From Pseudocercospora fijiensis CIRAD86 (taxonomy: Eukaryota > Ascomycota > Dothideomycetes > Mycosphaerellales > Mycosphaerellaceae), in contig NW_006921532.1 of the NCBI RefSeq assembly GCF_000340215.1, forward strand, positions 4,229,126 through 4,293,125: 64,000 bases of DNA. The letters run 5' to 3'. This document shows, piece after piece, positions 19,174-30,537 of the stretch. Every line of letters starts with the position of its first letter. Positions within the stretch are counted from its first letter, which is position 1. The translations under genes and the position numbers were made by a program. The notes under the pieces are model-generated. The model was not told the DNA's origin and made no database searches. It saw only the letters and a program-made list of their open reading frames with translations.

Positions 19174-21541
19174 TCATTTCGTGAGGGTCGGAGTTGAACC
19201 CTTGTAGCTGACAGTACAGATGGTAGATGCAGGTCGCCCAGCAAACCTACCATATACCCACCACGCCGTGACCAACCCCATCAAAAGGGCAGCTAAGGCC
19301 GCACGCCATAATTCCACCTTCGGCACGCCCGTGACTCCACCTTTCTTGACGTCCAGCACAGCTTGAACATGTTCGAAAATCAAGGGCTTCTCGTCTCTTG
19401 CAGCCAGCAGTCTTGCACTCCTGGCAATACTTTTGATCTCTCTACCATTGAGATCCATCTTCGAAAGCGTATCGAGCTGATCCTCACTGATTGGATCATC
19501 GGTATAATGTTTTTCAGAAGGCTCCCGCGGGTCTGTGAAGGTCTGCCAGATTGCTTTTCGAGAGGCTTGGGTGAGTTTTGGATCTGGTCCAATCAGCAGC
19601 TTATTTGAGAGGATAAATTGTGGGATTTTTGGGGCATGCTTACAAGTGATCGATAAGTGAATGCGAGACTGAAAGGCTGTGTCGATTGATGAGGCACGAT
19701 TGGTGGTCAGCAGCATGATGCCGGCGTAATATTCGAGTAGACGGAGGAAAACTGTCCATCTGAGGTATTAATTTGGCTGTTCGAATCACGAGAGTGGTTT
19801 GAGACAACTTACCTGCCACCAGCTTATTCCTCTCCAAATCAGAGACCGATCTCTGCTCCAAGTAGACGTCGCATTCATCGATAAGGAGCACAGCATGCCA
19901 TTTGGCACAGAGATCAAGGACTCTCTGCAAAGCATGATCAACGGACTCTGTAGTCGTGCCGAGCTCTCCTGCGGACAAGGAGTAAAGAGGTTGATGCATC
20001 TGCTCGGCGATCGATTCGGCGGTCAAAGTCTTGCCCACGCCTGCTTCGCCCTCCAAAAGCATGACGAAGCCTTGTCCTTTCCCTTTGATGATGTCGTCGA
20101 ATTGATCCTTGGCTTGGATATGGCTTTCCATGAAGGCTAGAATCATGTCTTTGTACTGTTGACGCAGTAGCAACTTCTCGAAAGCATGATCATTCCATTC
20201 AATATCTTCGACACCGTCCACGAAGCACGCCACCCACTTCTTGGTCTTCAAGTTGAAGCCGCGGACAAAGGGTGCACAGTACTTGACGAGATGGGGTGGG
20301 ATGTTGAGATCCGGCTCCTTCTGCGAAGACATTTCGAGCTTCGCGCCATTTTGGAATGGAAAGGGGTCCATCGGTGGAGGCAGCTTTGCGTAGCCTCTGC
20401 TGGGGCTGATGCTGTCGCTTCGCGAGCGTTGGCGCACAGCCGAGCTGATCGGGTCAAGAACAGGTGCCATGGAAACGTTCTGCTGCGTCCAGGATCTCGC
20501 ATCGATGACGATTCTTTCATGGTCAATCCATTTCGGTTTCTGGTTCTGATCTTGGTTGAAGTCGTCGTACTCCAAGCAAAAGCCAGTATATTGCACAAAG
20601 CGAACACAGCAATGAGCAAGCATCTTCTGGCCCTGCTGGTCGAGCTGTTTCCTGATAGCCACAATGTCTGTGCGAGCAGCACTTGGGTAGATTGGCAACT
20701 CCGTGATTGCTTTCACGCCTTTGAAGACGGGAATCTTGCGCTTCGCCGTGTCGAAACCAAGCTTGCCTCCGTCGAAATCGACATATCTACAATGAACGAC
20801 GAATTCCGTCTTGTCGTACTCTGCCTCCACAGGATAGCTATCGTCGACGATATACAGTCGATGACGATCGTCGATGTTAGAGTACACCTCGGTTCCAGGC
20901 TCAAAGAGAGTCCAGAGATACTCAAATTCGATCAGGTCTCGAGATTTGAGGTCAGCAGCACGCTCGAGTTTGGGCTGCAGAGTCTCTTTCATTGTGTCGA
21001 TCAACAGGTTACAGTGCTCGATGACGGTCTCATCAGCCTCTTCTTGCAGTAGGTCCAGGAACTTATCCCATCTGAAGAAGAGCTCTTGGAAAGGCGCTCT
21101 AAAGGTCATGTCTTCGAGTTTCGCATCAATGCCTGGGTAGTCTTGGAACACAGCGGCCATAACCTTTCGAATATGTGGGCTTCGAATTGTGATCGAGTGA
21201 AGCTGCCACGGCTCGTTTTCAGGCTCATGATGGCGAACGATAATAGCTCTATTTCGAGGGATATGGAGTCTCGGTTTCTTCTTTGGCTTGTCAGTCGTCC
21301 AGTCTTCCCATCGAGCTCTAAACACCTCGATTATCTGGGCGGACTCTCCGACTGGCCCATCCTCGTCCGAGACCTCGCTTGACGATGGACTTGTTGCACG
21401 GCTAGACTCGCGGTTGCTTGAATGGCGGCTACGGCCACGAGATTCTTCTGGTGCCTTCACAGCATCTTCGTTGGGTTGGTCCCAAGACTCGTCGCTTACG
21501 TGGCCGGCACCATCAGGAGCATCGGAGATTTTGGCAGACAT
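19174..21541 (-). CDS. AAA-type ATPase with large N-terminal domain and C-terminal hydrophobic segment
   Basis: Three exons, 21541-19813, 19751-19644 and 19583-19174; 748 aa. The first 80 residues are Ser/Asp-rich. Residues of about 90-440 form a conserved fungal N-terminal region of unknown role (FRAPFQELFFRW, FVVHCRYVDFDGGKLGFD). The AAA module has Walker A GEAGVGKT, Walker B VLLIDECDVYLEQRS and sensor-1 region LLTTNRASSIDTAFQSRIH with an Arg finger. Exon joins were confirmed by continuity NKLVAVFLRLLEYYAGIMLLTTNR and SITYPKLTQASRKAI. Unusually, the C-terminus ends with a hydrophobic stretch (ALAALLMGLVTAWWVYGRF) that could be a tail anchor. Members of this fungal group are uncharacterised AAA proteins; the substrate is unknown. 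Confidence 0.88.
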
Positions 21542-22055
21542 TACAGCGTCAGCAGTGTCGAATATGAAATTGCAGAAGGTGGAAGAACTGCTGTGTTGAG
21601 AGATTTGTAGACACAGGTAATGCAGATGATATAGCAAGTCGGCCTCAAAAGTGGGAGCTTGCAATACCGGTGAGAGAGCTTGCCTGGAGCTGTGCCACTT
21701 CTGCCTACAGATGCATTGCCAGCGCAAGGCAGAAGCTCTGGAGCTGTGTAACGTCCTACTTTCCGGACCTTTGAATGGTTAGATGCCTTGTGTCACAGAT
21801 ATGCCCGAAGTGCCTCAAGACCGGTGCACTTAGTCGAACCGCTGAGATCGTGCGCAAACATTCAAGAACCTCCTATGCACTCGGGAGACCGTAGAACTGG
21901 AGAGCATGGACCAAATTGCAGGCCCACATCGCATATCATGCATTACAGCGCTCTTGCGGTACATCTATGTGCCTTTTCGAAAGCGTCACCGGGTCCAGCG
22001 CGCAGCAGATTGCTTCATTCAGGCCTTCCAAATTCTTTCTTGGTCATTAAAGAGT
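21542..22055. other. Intergenic region, no gene seen
   Basis: 514 bp between the AAA ATPase start and the stop of the uL6m gene, both on the minus strand. No supported ORF or repeat; it must contain the ATPase promoter and the uL6m terminator. Confidence 0.5.
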
Positions 22056-22928
22056 CTACTTGATCTTCTTGGCCTTCAATTTGATTGTCTCGTCGTTCAC
22101 GAAAATCCCCTTTCCCTTGTAAGGTTCTGGCTTCCTCCAAGCTCTGATCTCGGCCGCAAATTGCATGACCACCTCTTTTTCACATCCTTCGAGCAGTATT
22201 CGAGTTGGCTGCGGTGTGCTCGCCTTGACACCTTTTGGTACGCCAAGCTCGATAGGATGTGAATATCCAACCTTGAGTGATACGAACTCCTGGCCTGGGT
22301 ACTCAGGTTCTTTTGTCAGAGCATCCTTCTCTACTGTAGCTCGGTAGCCTACGCCAACCAGCCGCAGTATCGCAACATGGCCCTCACTAACACCGAGTAT
22401 GTGATTCTGCAGGTATGCTCGAACGGTGCCTGCACGTCGTTAGAATCAATAATCCAGCATGGCAATGGCAATGTCCTCCGGTGGGGGATACGCACCCCAC
22501 ATGGCTTTCTGCTTCTTATCCTCTGTATCTTCGATCCGCAGTGTATGTGTTCGAGTTTCGTCGTCGGAGAGAATCTGCATATACGGCGGGATAGACATGC
22601 TCATCTTTCCTCTGGGACCTTCGATATCGACTGTGGCGCCTTGGACGTTGCGACTGGCGCGAGACTTCTTAGACTGTGGCAGCGCTTCTGTGACTGTGAA
22701 TTCGACTTCGGGTGGCAGCGTGAGCGGCGATCTGCCAATCTTGGATGCGCATCTTGCCGACGTCGAGAAGCGGGACGACTGCAGGCGTGAAGGAGGTGAT
22801 GGTGGTGCTTGTGATCGTGCTGCGAATGCGGGCGCAAGAAAGATTGGAACCGTGATCTCGCGAGGAGCACCGGTGAAGGAGTGCAAGAGAGCTCTCGACG
22901 AGCGTCTACATTGTCGCGAGGCCGCCAT
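22056..22928 (-). CDS. MRPL6: Mitochondrial large-subunit ribosomal protein uL6m
   Basis: Two exons, 22928-22496 and 22429-22056, separated by a 66-bp intron (GTGCGT...GTGCAG); 268 aa. The first 60 residues are basic and Ser/Arg-rich with no acidic start, as in a mitochondrial presequence (MAASRQCRRSSRALLHSF). The uL6 core begins at SKIGRSPLTLPPEVEFTV. The second exon carries the diagnostic LVGVGYRATVE block, YSHPIELGVPKGV and the C-terminal RAWRKPEPYKGKGI signature that contacts 23S-type rRNA. ATG 22928 is preferred because the targeting peptide follows directly. Divergent from the Kar5-like gene. Confidence 0.93.
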
Positions 22929-23357
22929 TGTCGATGCTGCTGTTTTGGTCGAGATGGAATGAAAAACTCGCGACTGCTCTGCCTGCTGCATCTCCTTCGC
23001 GCACAGACCGCAGAGCCCGATCCGGCAACCGAGCTCCAACCTCATCACATCGTTGCTTCTCGGCCATCACATGCAACTGCATCCCTCACTCGCAGCCCAA
23101 TTAAAGCGCTGGTCGAAAGCGTAAGTGAAGTGTCGCGGCAGTCAGAGGCTCTATTGTCTTCGTCACCGCTATTACCGACATCTGCGACTCACCACTAACG
23201 ACCTGACTCCTTCATCTCCTGCAACTTTTTGACCATATCGACACACATTCAGTCGATGTTTTCTGATTGAGTTCAACACTCACTCAACTCATTCTCCTCC
23301 ATAGCGTCTTGCTTGACCATCGCCAGCGCCATCCACTCAGCGACAACTGACATCGAG
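22929..23357. promoter_or_regulatory. Upstream region shared by uL6m and Kar5-like genes
   Basis: 429 bp between divergent ATGs, so it holds both promoters. No ORF or clear operator stands out. Confidence 0.45.
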
Positions 23358-25140
23358 ATGTCGTCAACATCGGCCACGCGCTTCATAACCGCACTGCTCG
23401 TACTCATCTTCCATATCAGCAGCACCACAGGTAGGCTCTTGCTCTTCTTGCTACCCCTCGACATACTGACCCCTGTGCCCTCAAAGCTGGTTTCGCATGG
23501 CGCAGCCACAGCGACGTGTCGCCTGAGCCCATTAGGCACGCGCATGCGCAACCTTCAGTAGCCGTCGTGAACCACATCAAGGATGCACTTGATATAGTCG
23601 ACGAATTGCGCAGCCTGCCAACACCTTGCAAGCATCGAGCGGGCACAAACCTGATTGACTTCTGCTTAAATTACCACGACGCTGGTTCGCGAGGCATCAG
23701 TGATGCCGTAATTGACAACGCCGAACAGCTCTTTGCTATACACATGGTCCAATGCGGTCTCGAGGAGGCCCTCCAGGAGTGGAAATCAGAGTGTCGGCCA
23801 CTTTCGACTATGGACCTTCACAGCCCTAATCTTGGGCGCCAGCTTCGTATCTGTATGGATGCTCTTTACCAGGATAGCCAGGCGTGGACGACTTTCGAGA
23901 ACACCAAGAGCCGCGGTCTTTCTGTGTGCCGGCAACTGCGAAACGATGTCGCAAAGGACGAGCAGCTTGAGCTGTTTACTGCTCTCTTCGAGACACTTTT
24001 TGGCCTAAATCATACGATGGCGCAGCATCAGGCCAGTTTCGAAGGCTTTCGCGAGCAGTTCAACAACCTGAAAGCTGCGGTACACGACCTACAAGACGAC
24101 CTTCTTGCCGAGCACGAGACGCTGTTCGCTCAGATGAAAGAATCTCAGAACAACATTAAGAAAGACGCAGCAGAGATCGCAACCGAGATGGGAATGGTTC
24201 GACAGGCCAGCAGCGAAATCAATGGCATCTTCGAACATTTCAGGGACTACAAATCTCAAATGGACGAGCACCTTCAGACCGGAATGCTCAAGTACGGGGA
24301 AGAACTTGAGATCGCTCTGAGCAAGCATCAGTACGACTTGCAGCTAGTTCTCGCCAGCGTTCATCGGAATGTGTATGAGTTCACGGGGAGTGTTCAAAAT
24401 GCGAACGAGGTCGTGCATAGCCTCTCTGGAAATCTGGAAGATATCAGATACGGTCTTGCCGCATCCTTGGAGCAGGTGGGACTGGTACATACTCAAATGG
24501 ACGTCACAGCGAGCAAGCAACAAAGCATAGGTCGACAAGTCGACGACATGCATTCTACAATCAATGCTACCCAGGAGCGCCTAGAAGGTCTGAATAAGGC
24601 TGCTGGACCTTTTCTCGATCTCTATGAGAGAATACTCGGCTTTTCTACCTGGACATTCGCAACTTGCCTGACTTTCACCACTTACTTCATCCTAGCGACT
24701 TGCGCTGCTATCTGCATGTTCTGGCCTTCCTCAATCAAAGGATTTCTAGTAGCTATCGCAGCTGGACTAGGTAAGTGATCAGGCTGGATCTGGCGTAGTA
24801 GAGGAGTCACACTAACTTTGTCACAGGCACTGCGGTGAATCTCACGAGATACTGCGGACATCCTTTTGAATTGGTACGCAACCTGCTCAGTGGAGAACCA
24901 GGCATCGCCGGAAACTCGACCTGGACAAGTAGCTCTTCTGTGGCAATGTTCCTGCTGGGCGCATTTGCTGGTGCGTTGGTCGCGAAGGTCGTTCTCAACT
25001 ATCGAGCACAAGTCTACGATCCGGAATCTCCGCCACAGTACGCGCCATCTCATGACTACTACTATCAAGAGTCTCCCGAAGATATGCTCGAAACTGGTAG
25101 CACGATGCGCGGCAAGAGCGATCAATACTACGCCGACTGA
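23358..25140 (+). CDS. KAR5: Kar5/Tht1-like nuclear-envelope karyogamy protein
   Basis: Three exons, 23358-23430, 23487-24770 and 24827-25140; 556 aa. Exon 1 encodes a signal peptide (RFITALLVLIFHISSTTG). The luminal region has the Cys-rich N-terminal pattern of Kar5/Tht1 proteins (LRSLPTPC..., FCLNYHDAG, MVQCGLEEALQEWKSEC, then WTTFENTKSRGLSVC). A long coiled coil with repeated heptads follows (about 190-385). The C-terminus has three hydrophobic segments near 415-450 and 485-505 (TWTFATCLTFTTYFILATCAA, VAMFLLGAFAGALVAKVVL). In yeasts Kar5/Tht1 sits in the nuclear envelope and is needed for nuclear fusion after mating. Introns have GTAGGC and GTAAGT donors with a CTAAC branch in the second. 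Assignment rests on architecture and Cys pattern. Confidence 0.8.
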
Positions 25141-26270
25141 AAGTTGCAGCACCCACAAATTACCCAACATGCTGCACCACCCGTGGACATGAAACTACAA
25201 GCAAGGAATAGACGGATATATTACGACCAGATACAGCATGACATGACGGAGCGGACGACAAAATAATTGCTTCTATTGATACTTAGCTACCTGGCTGCGA
25301 CATTCGAAGGAGGGGAAAGCACTATGGAGATTTGAGGAGCAGAGAATATTAGTATGATCTACCTAGTAGCTCATGAGGCATCAGGGCGAGGAATATGGAT
25401 GGATGAGGTATGCATGGTAGTACGAGTACTGTAATTCATACGAGATCGATTCAACATTTTCCCTTGCCCCTCTCATTTTGGCGTTGCCACTGCATAGAAG
25501 GCGCAGTGAGCGCTTGAAGAAGGCACTCCGCTTTGCGTTCTCATGACGTTTCTCGCGAAGTGTCATCTACAACCCACCACCGCTCTTCCCGTTACGTTCA
25601 TTCCATGTTTTGTCAAAAAAAAAGAAAAAAAAAACTTGCAGACTTCAGAGACATCAGGATCACTCTCTGGCATTGCAAGTGCAAGTGCAAGTTGAGCGTC
25701 GATCACAATCCACCTTCCCTGAGCAGTGGGCGTGACATTCAGCCACATCTTCCGCAACAAGAGGCACCATGCCCTTCCCTTCATAAAATCATCACATAAA
25801 GTCCTTTTATATCGAAACCTACGCGGAATTCGTGAAATATTCGTGGCTGCGACGCCAGGCCGCAGAGCGAGAACTTTTGGTGAAGGCCTCCTGAGCTGCT
25901 TTGCTGGAGTGGTAAACGGCGAGAAGATATAGGTCAGCGATCGTGCGGGGGCTCATGCCAGAGGAGAAAGGGGAAAGTAATTGGGGACATGCCCAGTCGT
26001 GCTTGTGACGGTGAGAATGGCTGAGTTGTTGTTGTTGCTTATTGTCGATATGAACATCCGTTTGCTCATACATGTACCCATCGAAGCTCCTGTGATGACG
26101 ACATTCTTATTGGCAATTTGAGACGTCGTTGATTGTGAAACGTTGTTGGAACATTGACTCCAACTCAATCCAATGACAGTGCGGTTGTTTCACACACTAG
26201 AATTGTGGTTTGAGGAAACATGTTTATTACAAGCGAGGTGATGGGAGTGCTGGAATTGGCTTATTCTAAA
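25141..26270. other. Intergenic region, no gene seen
   Basis: 1.13 kb between the Kar5-like gene and the left TIR of the second transposon. It contains an A-rich tract (25616-25634) and short triplet runs, but no ORF with supportable coding features. Confidence 0.5.
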
Positions 26271-26365
26271 GTGCAGAAGGGTCGGGATTGCGGAGGTGGG
26301 TCTACCACTACCTCTCGAAATATCGTGTAGCACTTAGATAGCAATTATTAGGCTATTTTCTTAGC
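26271..26365. repeat. Left terminal inverted repeat of the DD34E element
   Basis: Starts GTGCAGAAGGGTCGGGATTG. It aligns with the inverse complement of 30444-30537 over its whole length, with conserved blocks AAGGGTCGGGATTG, CTACCACTA and AATTRTTAGGC. Confidence 0.85.
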
Positions 26366-26370
26366 AAACT

Positions 26371-28440
26371 ATAACCTCCGAAGGTACAGATAGTTCCGTA
26401 GGGTATACCTCGTCGCCGCTAGTACGTACTACTAAGAATTTAGTATATCTAAGCGACGAGTTTAGCCTCGCTACCCTTACCTAAGTAGCTTTTACGCAAT
26501 TGTCGCCTATTAAGCTACTACTAGCTATCTAATATATATAAGACCTTATCGACGACTCGTTATATATTAAGGATATATAGGTACGTAATCTAGTAGTAGC
26601 GGTATTATAAAGAGACGAGGAACAGTCGGCTAAGGAGCTATATACTATAGATTTGCTTAGTATCGAGCACTTTCGTATACCGAGTATAGTTAAAGAGGAG
26701 GAAGAAGGTAGTAAAGAAGAAGAAGAAGAAGAAGAGAAAGAGATAGAAATAAGGTAGTAGAAGGTCGATAGAATACTATCGAGTATATAGGAAGTAATAG
26801 CAACTCTACCGCCTAGTACGTAAAGCGCGTAGGTAGGTGCCGAAGGGACGACTCTTTCTTAGAAGAGTCAAAAACTACGTAAAACTAGCGCTAAGACAAA
26901 GACTAATCCCTACTCGAAGGTATTAGTTACTTAACCGAAGGGCGTAAAGTCGAAGAAAGCGTAGGGCCCGAAATCTTAAGCTTCGTAGAAGCGTAAGCGA
27001 TAGGCGGCTACTAAACTACTACGCAACACCGCTAATACACAAAGCGACACGCAGAATAATACTATTAATATATCTAATAGACCTCTTAGTAACTAGGATG
27101 AAAATAGTATAGTAGTTATTAAAAAACGTATACGCAAATCTATACCTACTAGTAAGCCGTCCGATAACTAGCCCTCTACCTAAGCTTCTAGCCTCTACTA
27201 TAAGGTTGTCTACAAAACACTATTTAAATAACATAAGCAACAACCGGTTAAGCTTAATAGTTAATCTGCTATCTATAGAGGCAAGATAGATATAGTATCT
27301 ATACTGTTTCGAGAGGCTAAGATTAAGGCATAGGAATTTGCTAAAGAACGTAGTCTATAGGCCTACTTCTATAAGCGAGAGGCTATTATTAAGGCTACTA
27401 AACACAGTGCTACTAAGGAGACAGATACTGTGTTGTTTACTAAGCTAAAGGACTAGACTATTAATATAGACGAGCTTATTGTCTATAACGTAGACGCTAA
27501 GCGATAGGTTATAGTTACGGTTAAAGAATGCTAGTCTAATAAGCTACGAGAGTCGGTTACTGCTATTAATAGTAATGCTAACCTTATAGAGTCCGACTAA
27601 GACAAGCTACCTACTATATAGAAAGAGAAAGGTATTAAATCGACTCGCAACGCTAACGAGAAGACAATTAATAGCATTATCGAGTCGCGAGAGATATATA
27701 AGACCTTGTTATCTAAATTCTATTGTCTAGATAGATAGTGCGCTAATACTAAGAAGGGTGGCAATGTCGGCTGTTATATATAGTATAATAGCACTTATTA
27801 CTAGATACTAGGTAGATACCTAGAAGAATAGCGCAACGCTATAGAAGCCGGTACTGCAATAGTAGACAATATGCTAGGTTAGCTTGTCTAGAAGGTTGTA
27901 AAGAACTATAATAACATATACCGTAGTAAGAAGAAGGAGCAGCTATCGTTGCTATAAGAGACACTAACTCTAGCAGGTCCGGTTATGCTATAATATAGCC
28001 CTATGCCTCTATTTAATCTATTCGCTATACCTCCGCTATATACAATGCCCTAGTTAATGCCGCTACAAGCTTAGTTGAATCCGCCTATCTAGCTAAATCT
28101 ACGCTCTTCGCCGATTGTCGATAGCAAGGCGGCGATTCTTAATAGGGCGAAGTATATTGCTAGATATTGCGACTAGCTCTCGAAGAGGTATACGTATATG
28201 CGAGAGGCACTCGCTATAGCGAAGGCTAGGCTAAAGGTTAGCTTCTAGACTCTTTATATAATAAAGAAGGAGCCTAATAAGGTGCTAGTAAGTAACGTAC
28301 TATAAATTAGTATCCGACGGAAGCTTAAGGATAAGATAAAGGTCTACGTAAGTGCTATAGAAGGTAGTCTAGCCTGTAAAAGCGAGAAGGAGAATAACGA
28401 TGCTATAACTAACGAGGAGGTAACTAACGACGAGTTGTAA
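26371..28440 (+). pseudogene. RIP-inactivated 690-codon accessory ORF of unknown family
   Basis: Frame 1 stays coherent from an ATA codon at 26371 (an ATG to ATA change is plausible) to TAA at 28438-28440. It is interrupted by roughly forty TAG/TAA codons, and I found no TGA and no frameshift. That is what RIP of CAG, CAA and TGG codons gives. The predicted protein has a Glu-rich run (about residues 109-128), a long Lys/Thr/Ser-rich segment, a Cys-containing block FYCLDR-CANTKKGGNVGCYI near residues 450-470 that may bind zinc, a Pro/Leu-rich segment and a Lys/Arg-rich C-terminus. I do not recognise the family. It may be a DNA-binding helper of the transposase. Confidence 0.65.
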
Positions 28441-29379
28441 GCTAGCTAGCTATATAGCAGTTAAACTGGCTTTAATACTTTAGCGCGATCTGTATTTAAC
28501 TATAACTATTAGAAAAATTCCGGCTACATATAAGAAGCATAATTAAATAGTATAGATCTATATAGGACATATAAATTAATTAGTATCCTTTAAAAGTAGT
28601 GTATTCTAGGCCTCTATCGATGTTAGTAAAGCTATAGACTAATGTCGGAAGTCGCTCGGACTCGCTTCGCGGGGTTAGCAAAACTCTCGGCTATACCCGC
28701 GGCAAAACTAATCTAACTTTATATACTAAGAATACTATATTGCACCGTTCTCTCTATATAAATAAGGGCGCTATCTTTCTAGCGGATGCTGTCGGTATAT
28801 TATAAAAAAAAGATCGTGCTAATCGGTATAGTAGTTGCTTAGTAATTCGATTTAGTGTTAAAAGCCGGCTTATAGACTAAATGTCGGACCTCTAGCTACA
28901 GCTCGAAGCTCGAGCGATAAAGCTACGACTTCACGAATTCGAGTAAATTCTATACTTAAATTTATAATATAATAACTATATATCCGATTAATATTATTCT
29001 TTTTTTAAAAAGCACTAAACGAGCTAGTTTCTACGATAGGAAAAAAATTAATATACTAGCGTAGGTGCAGGTATATATAAAAATTAGTATTACTAAATTT
29101 ATAGGAACGCTAAACCAAACTCGGAACTTGCCGAGCTTACCGAGCCTACCGAGCTAGTATAAAAACATAGCTTAGCGGCAGAGTCTGTATACCGGAGGTA
29201 ACGATAGCGAGTAGGTACTAACTATATAATAGTCGTATCGACGAGATTTTTATATCGTTATATAGCGCCGAGTCTAGGCTTTTAACTAATACCGAAAGTA
29301 TATATAGTAGTATATTATATAGCTTACATTGCGTAGTATAGTGTTTCTACTATATAATAACCCTTAAAGATTGCTATAT
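28441..29379. other. Noncoding interior of the DD34E element
   Basis: 939 bp between the two relic genes, strongly RIP-like. It has small GC islands (CTCGGACTCGCTTCGCGGGG near 28656) and a short tandem repeat of TACCGAGC-like units near 29130-29156. No reading frame is supportable; it may have held the two promoters or terminators. Confidence 0.5.
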
Positions 29380-30325
29380 AATCAACCCCTCGGCTCTAAT
29401 TGCGATACCCTATCCGTAGAAACGCTTTAAACTTCTCTTGCTAGCTATTATCGCTATACTTTAGTATTAACTTATAGTGTCTACGTATCTAGTGCTTTAG
29501 TAGGTAAAAGGACTTCTCGATTAGCATATAGTTAGGCGAATACGGCGGTAGAAACAATACTCGTACGCCTGCTTCGTAGTATATATCGACGACGTATTAG
29601 CGGCTATAGGTCGCGCAGTTATCTATTAATAATACCGAGCGTAGTACTAGGTAGCGCTACATCTTTAGTAGTACATATAACTAAAGCTATTCGAGGAAGT
29701 CTGCTATCTTTATACTGCTAGGTTTAATTAAGGCATCTTCGAGGTATCCTTTAGACATATACGCCGGTAGTAGCGTAAAGTGCTTACTATAGTATAGGTA
29801 CTAAATATCGTGCGCTAGTATACCTATAGGCGCCTAACCTCTTTTCCGATATACTACTTTATTACTAATATAGCTCTCGTCTATATATACTATTATATCG
29901 ATACTAAAGGACTATAACTACGCCTCGAATATAGCCCTTACGACTAGATCGCGTTGCTTAGCCGTTCTCGAGGTTAGTTTAATTATAAAGTACTTATTAG
30001 CTAACAACCGCGCAATCGTCTAGGTACTAATCTATTCCGAGAACTTATCTAGTAGATAATACTATATCTCGTTATACTATAACGATAGTGTCTCTAGTAA
30101 TATCTCTAGTACGAGATCCCTTATTTCCGGCGTTATAATACGAGGCCTTCTGCCCTTCTTTAGTACTATCGAGCTAGTCTCCCTCTATCTCTTTATTTAT
30201 ACGTAAACCGCTGTCCGAGACCCTCTATTATCGTACTATAATAGCTTTGCAATCTCTTCGAAGGACTAGCTATCGTCGAGGTAGTACTAGATTAGGTTAT
30301 TATCTTAGACCGTAAGGGCAGGCAT
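29380..30325 (-). pseudogene. RIP-inactivated Tc1/mariner-like (DDE_3) transposase, catalytic triad kept
   Basis: The frame starts at ATG 30325 (MPALTV) and can be followed to about 29.38 kb with TAG/TAA interruptions and no frameshift. The N-terminal third has helix-turn-helix-like stretches (SFEEIAKLL, GRRPRIITPEIRDLVLEILLE). The catalytic core shows YIDESYISNKVV with Asp at 29879-29881, VLLIDNCATYSR with Asp at 29621-29623, and LPPYSPNYMLIEKSF with Glu at 29516-29518. All three codons share one frame; the second Asp and the Glu are 35 residues apart, that is DD34E. This is the Tc1 arrangement. The 3' end is approximate. Confidence 0.85.
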
Positions 30326-30443
30326 AGCGGTAGGTAGGCGCGGTAATAATAATACCTCGGAATAGCCTATACTACTAAAAAGACGACAACATAGAATAGC
30401 GACAGCAATATAGTAATTTTAGCTAAGTTTAGCGTAGAAAGAG

Positions 30444-30537
30444 CAGTAGGAATAGCAGAGAAGTGGCCTAACAATTACTATGGAAATCGCTACTGAATAG
30501 TGGTAGTGCTTCCCCCACAATCCCGACCCTTTTGCAC
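30444..30537. repeat. Right terminal inverted repeat of the DD34E element
   Basis: Inverse complement of the left TIR; ends AATCCCGACCCTTTTGCAC. It seems less RIP-altered than the left copy. Confidence 0.85.

Larger units (their letters stand above)
26271..30537. mobile_element. RIP-mutated two-gene DNA transposon with Tc1-like DD34E transposase, 4.27 kb
   Basis: The outer ends are inverted repeats of about 95 bp: left 26271-26365, right 30444-30537. Differences between them are largely C/T and G/A, plus small indels. Inside, a 690-codon plus-strand frame starts directly after the left TIR, and a Tc1-like transposase on the minus strand starts about 120 bp inside the right TIR. Both are broken by TAA/TAG but I see no frameshift, so the copy was whole when RIP hit it. 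TGCA follows or precedes the AAGGGTCGGG part of both ends, compatible with a 4-bp target duplication or with being part of the TIR; no TA duplication typical of Tc1/mariner is evident. A nested origin is possible but I found no inner TIR pair. Confidence 0.82.

Noticed and set aside
19174..19210. tRNA-like T-arm near GGGTCGGAGTTGAACCC
   Set aside because: Stem does not pair properly and no acceptor, D or anticodon arms fit around it.
20186..21052. 288-codon frame on the plus strand
   Set aside because: Lies wholly antisense to the AAA ATPase, whose sense frame shows clear conserved motifs.
29100..30440. Separate nested Tc1 element inside the 26.3-30.5 kb element
   Set aside because: I looked for an inner TIR pair with TA duplications; only a 9-bp ACGCTAAAC similarity was found, and the transposase start is too near the outer TIR to leave room for another one. 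Kept as an alternative, not as the call.
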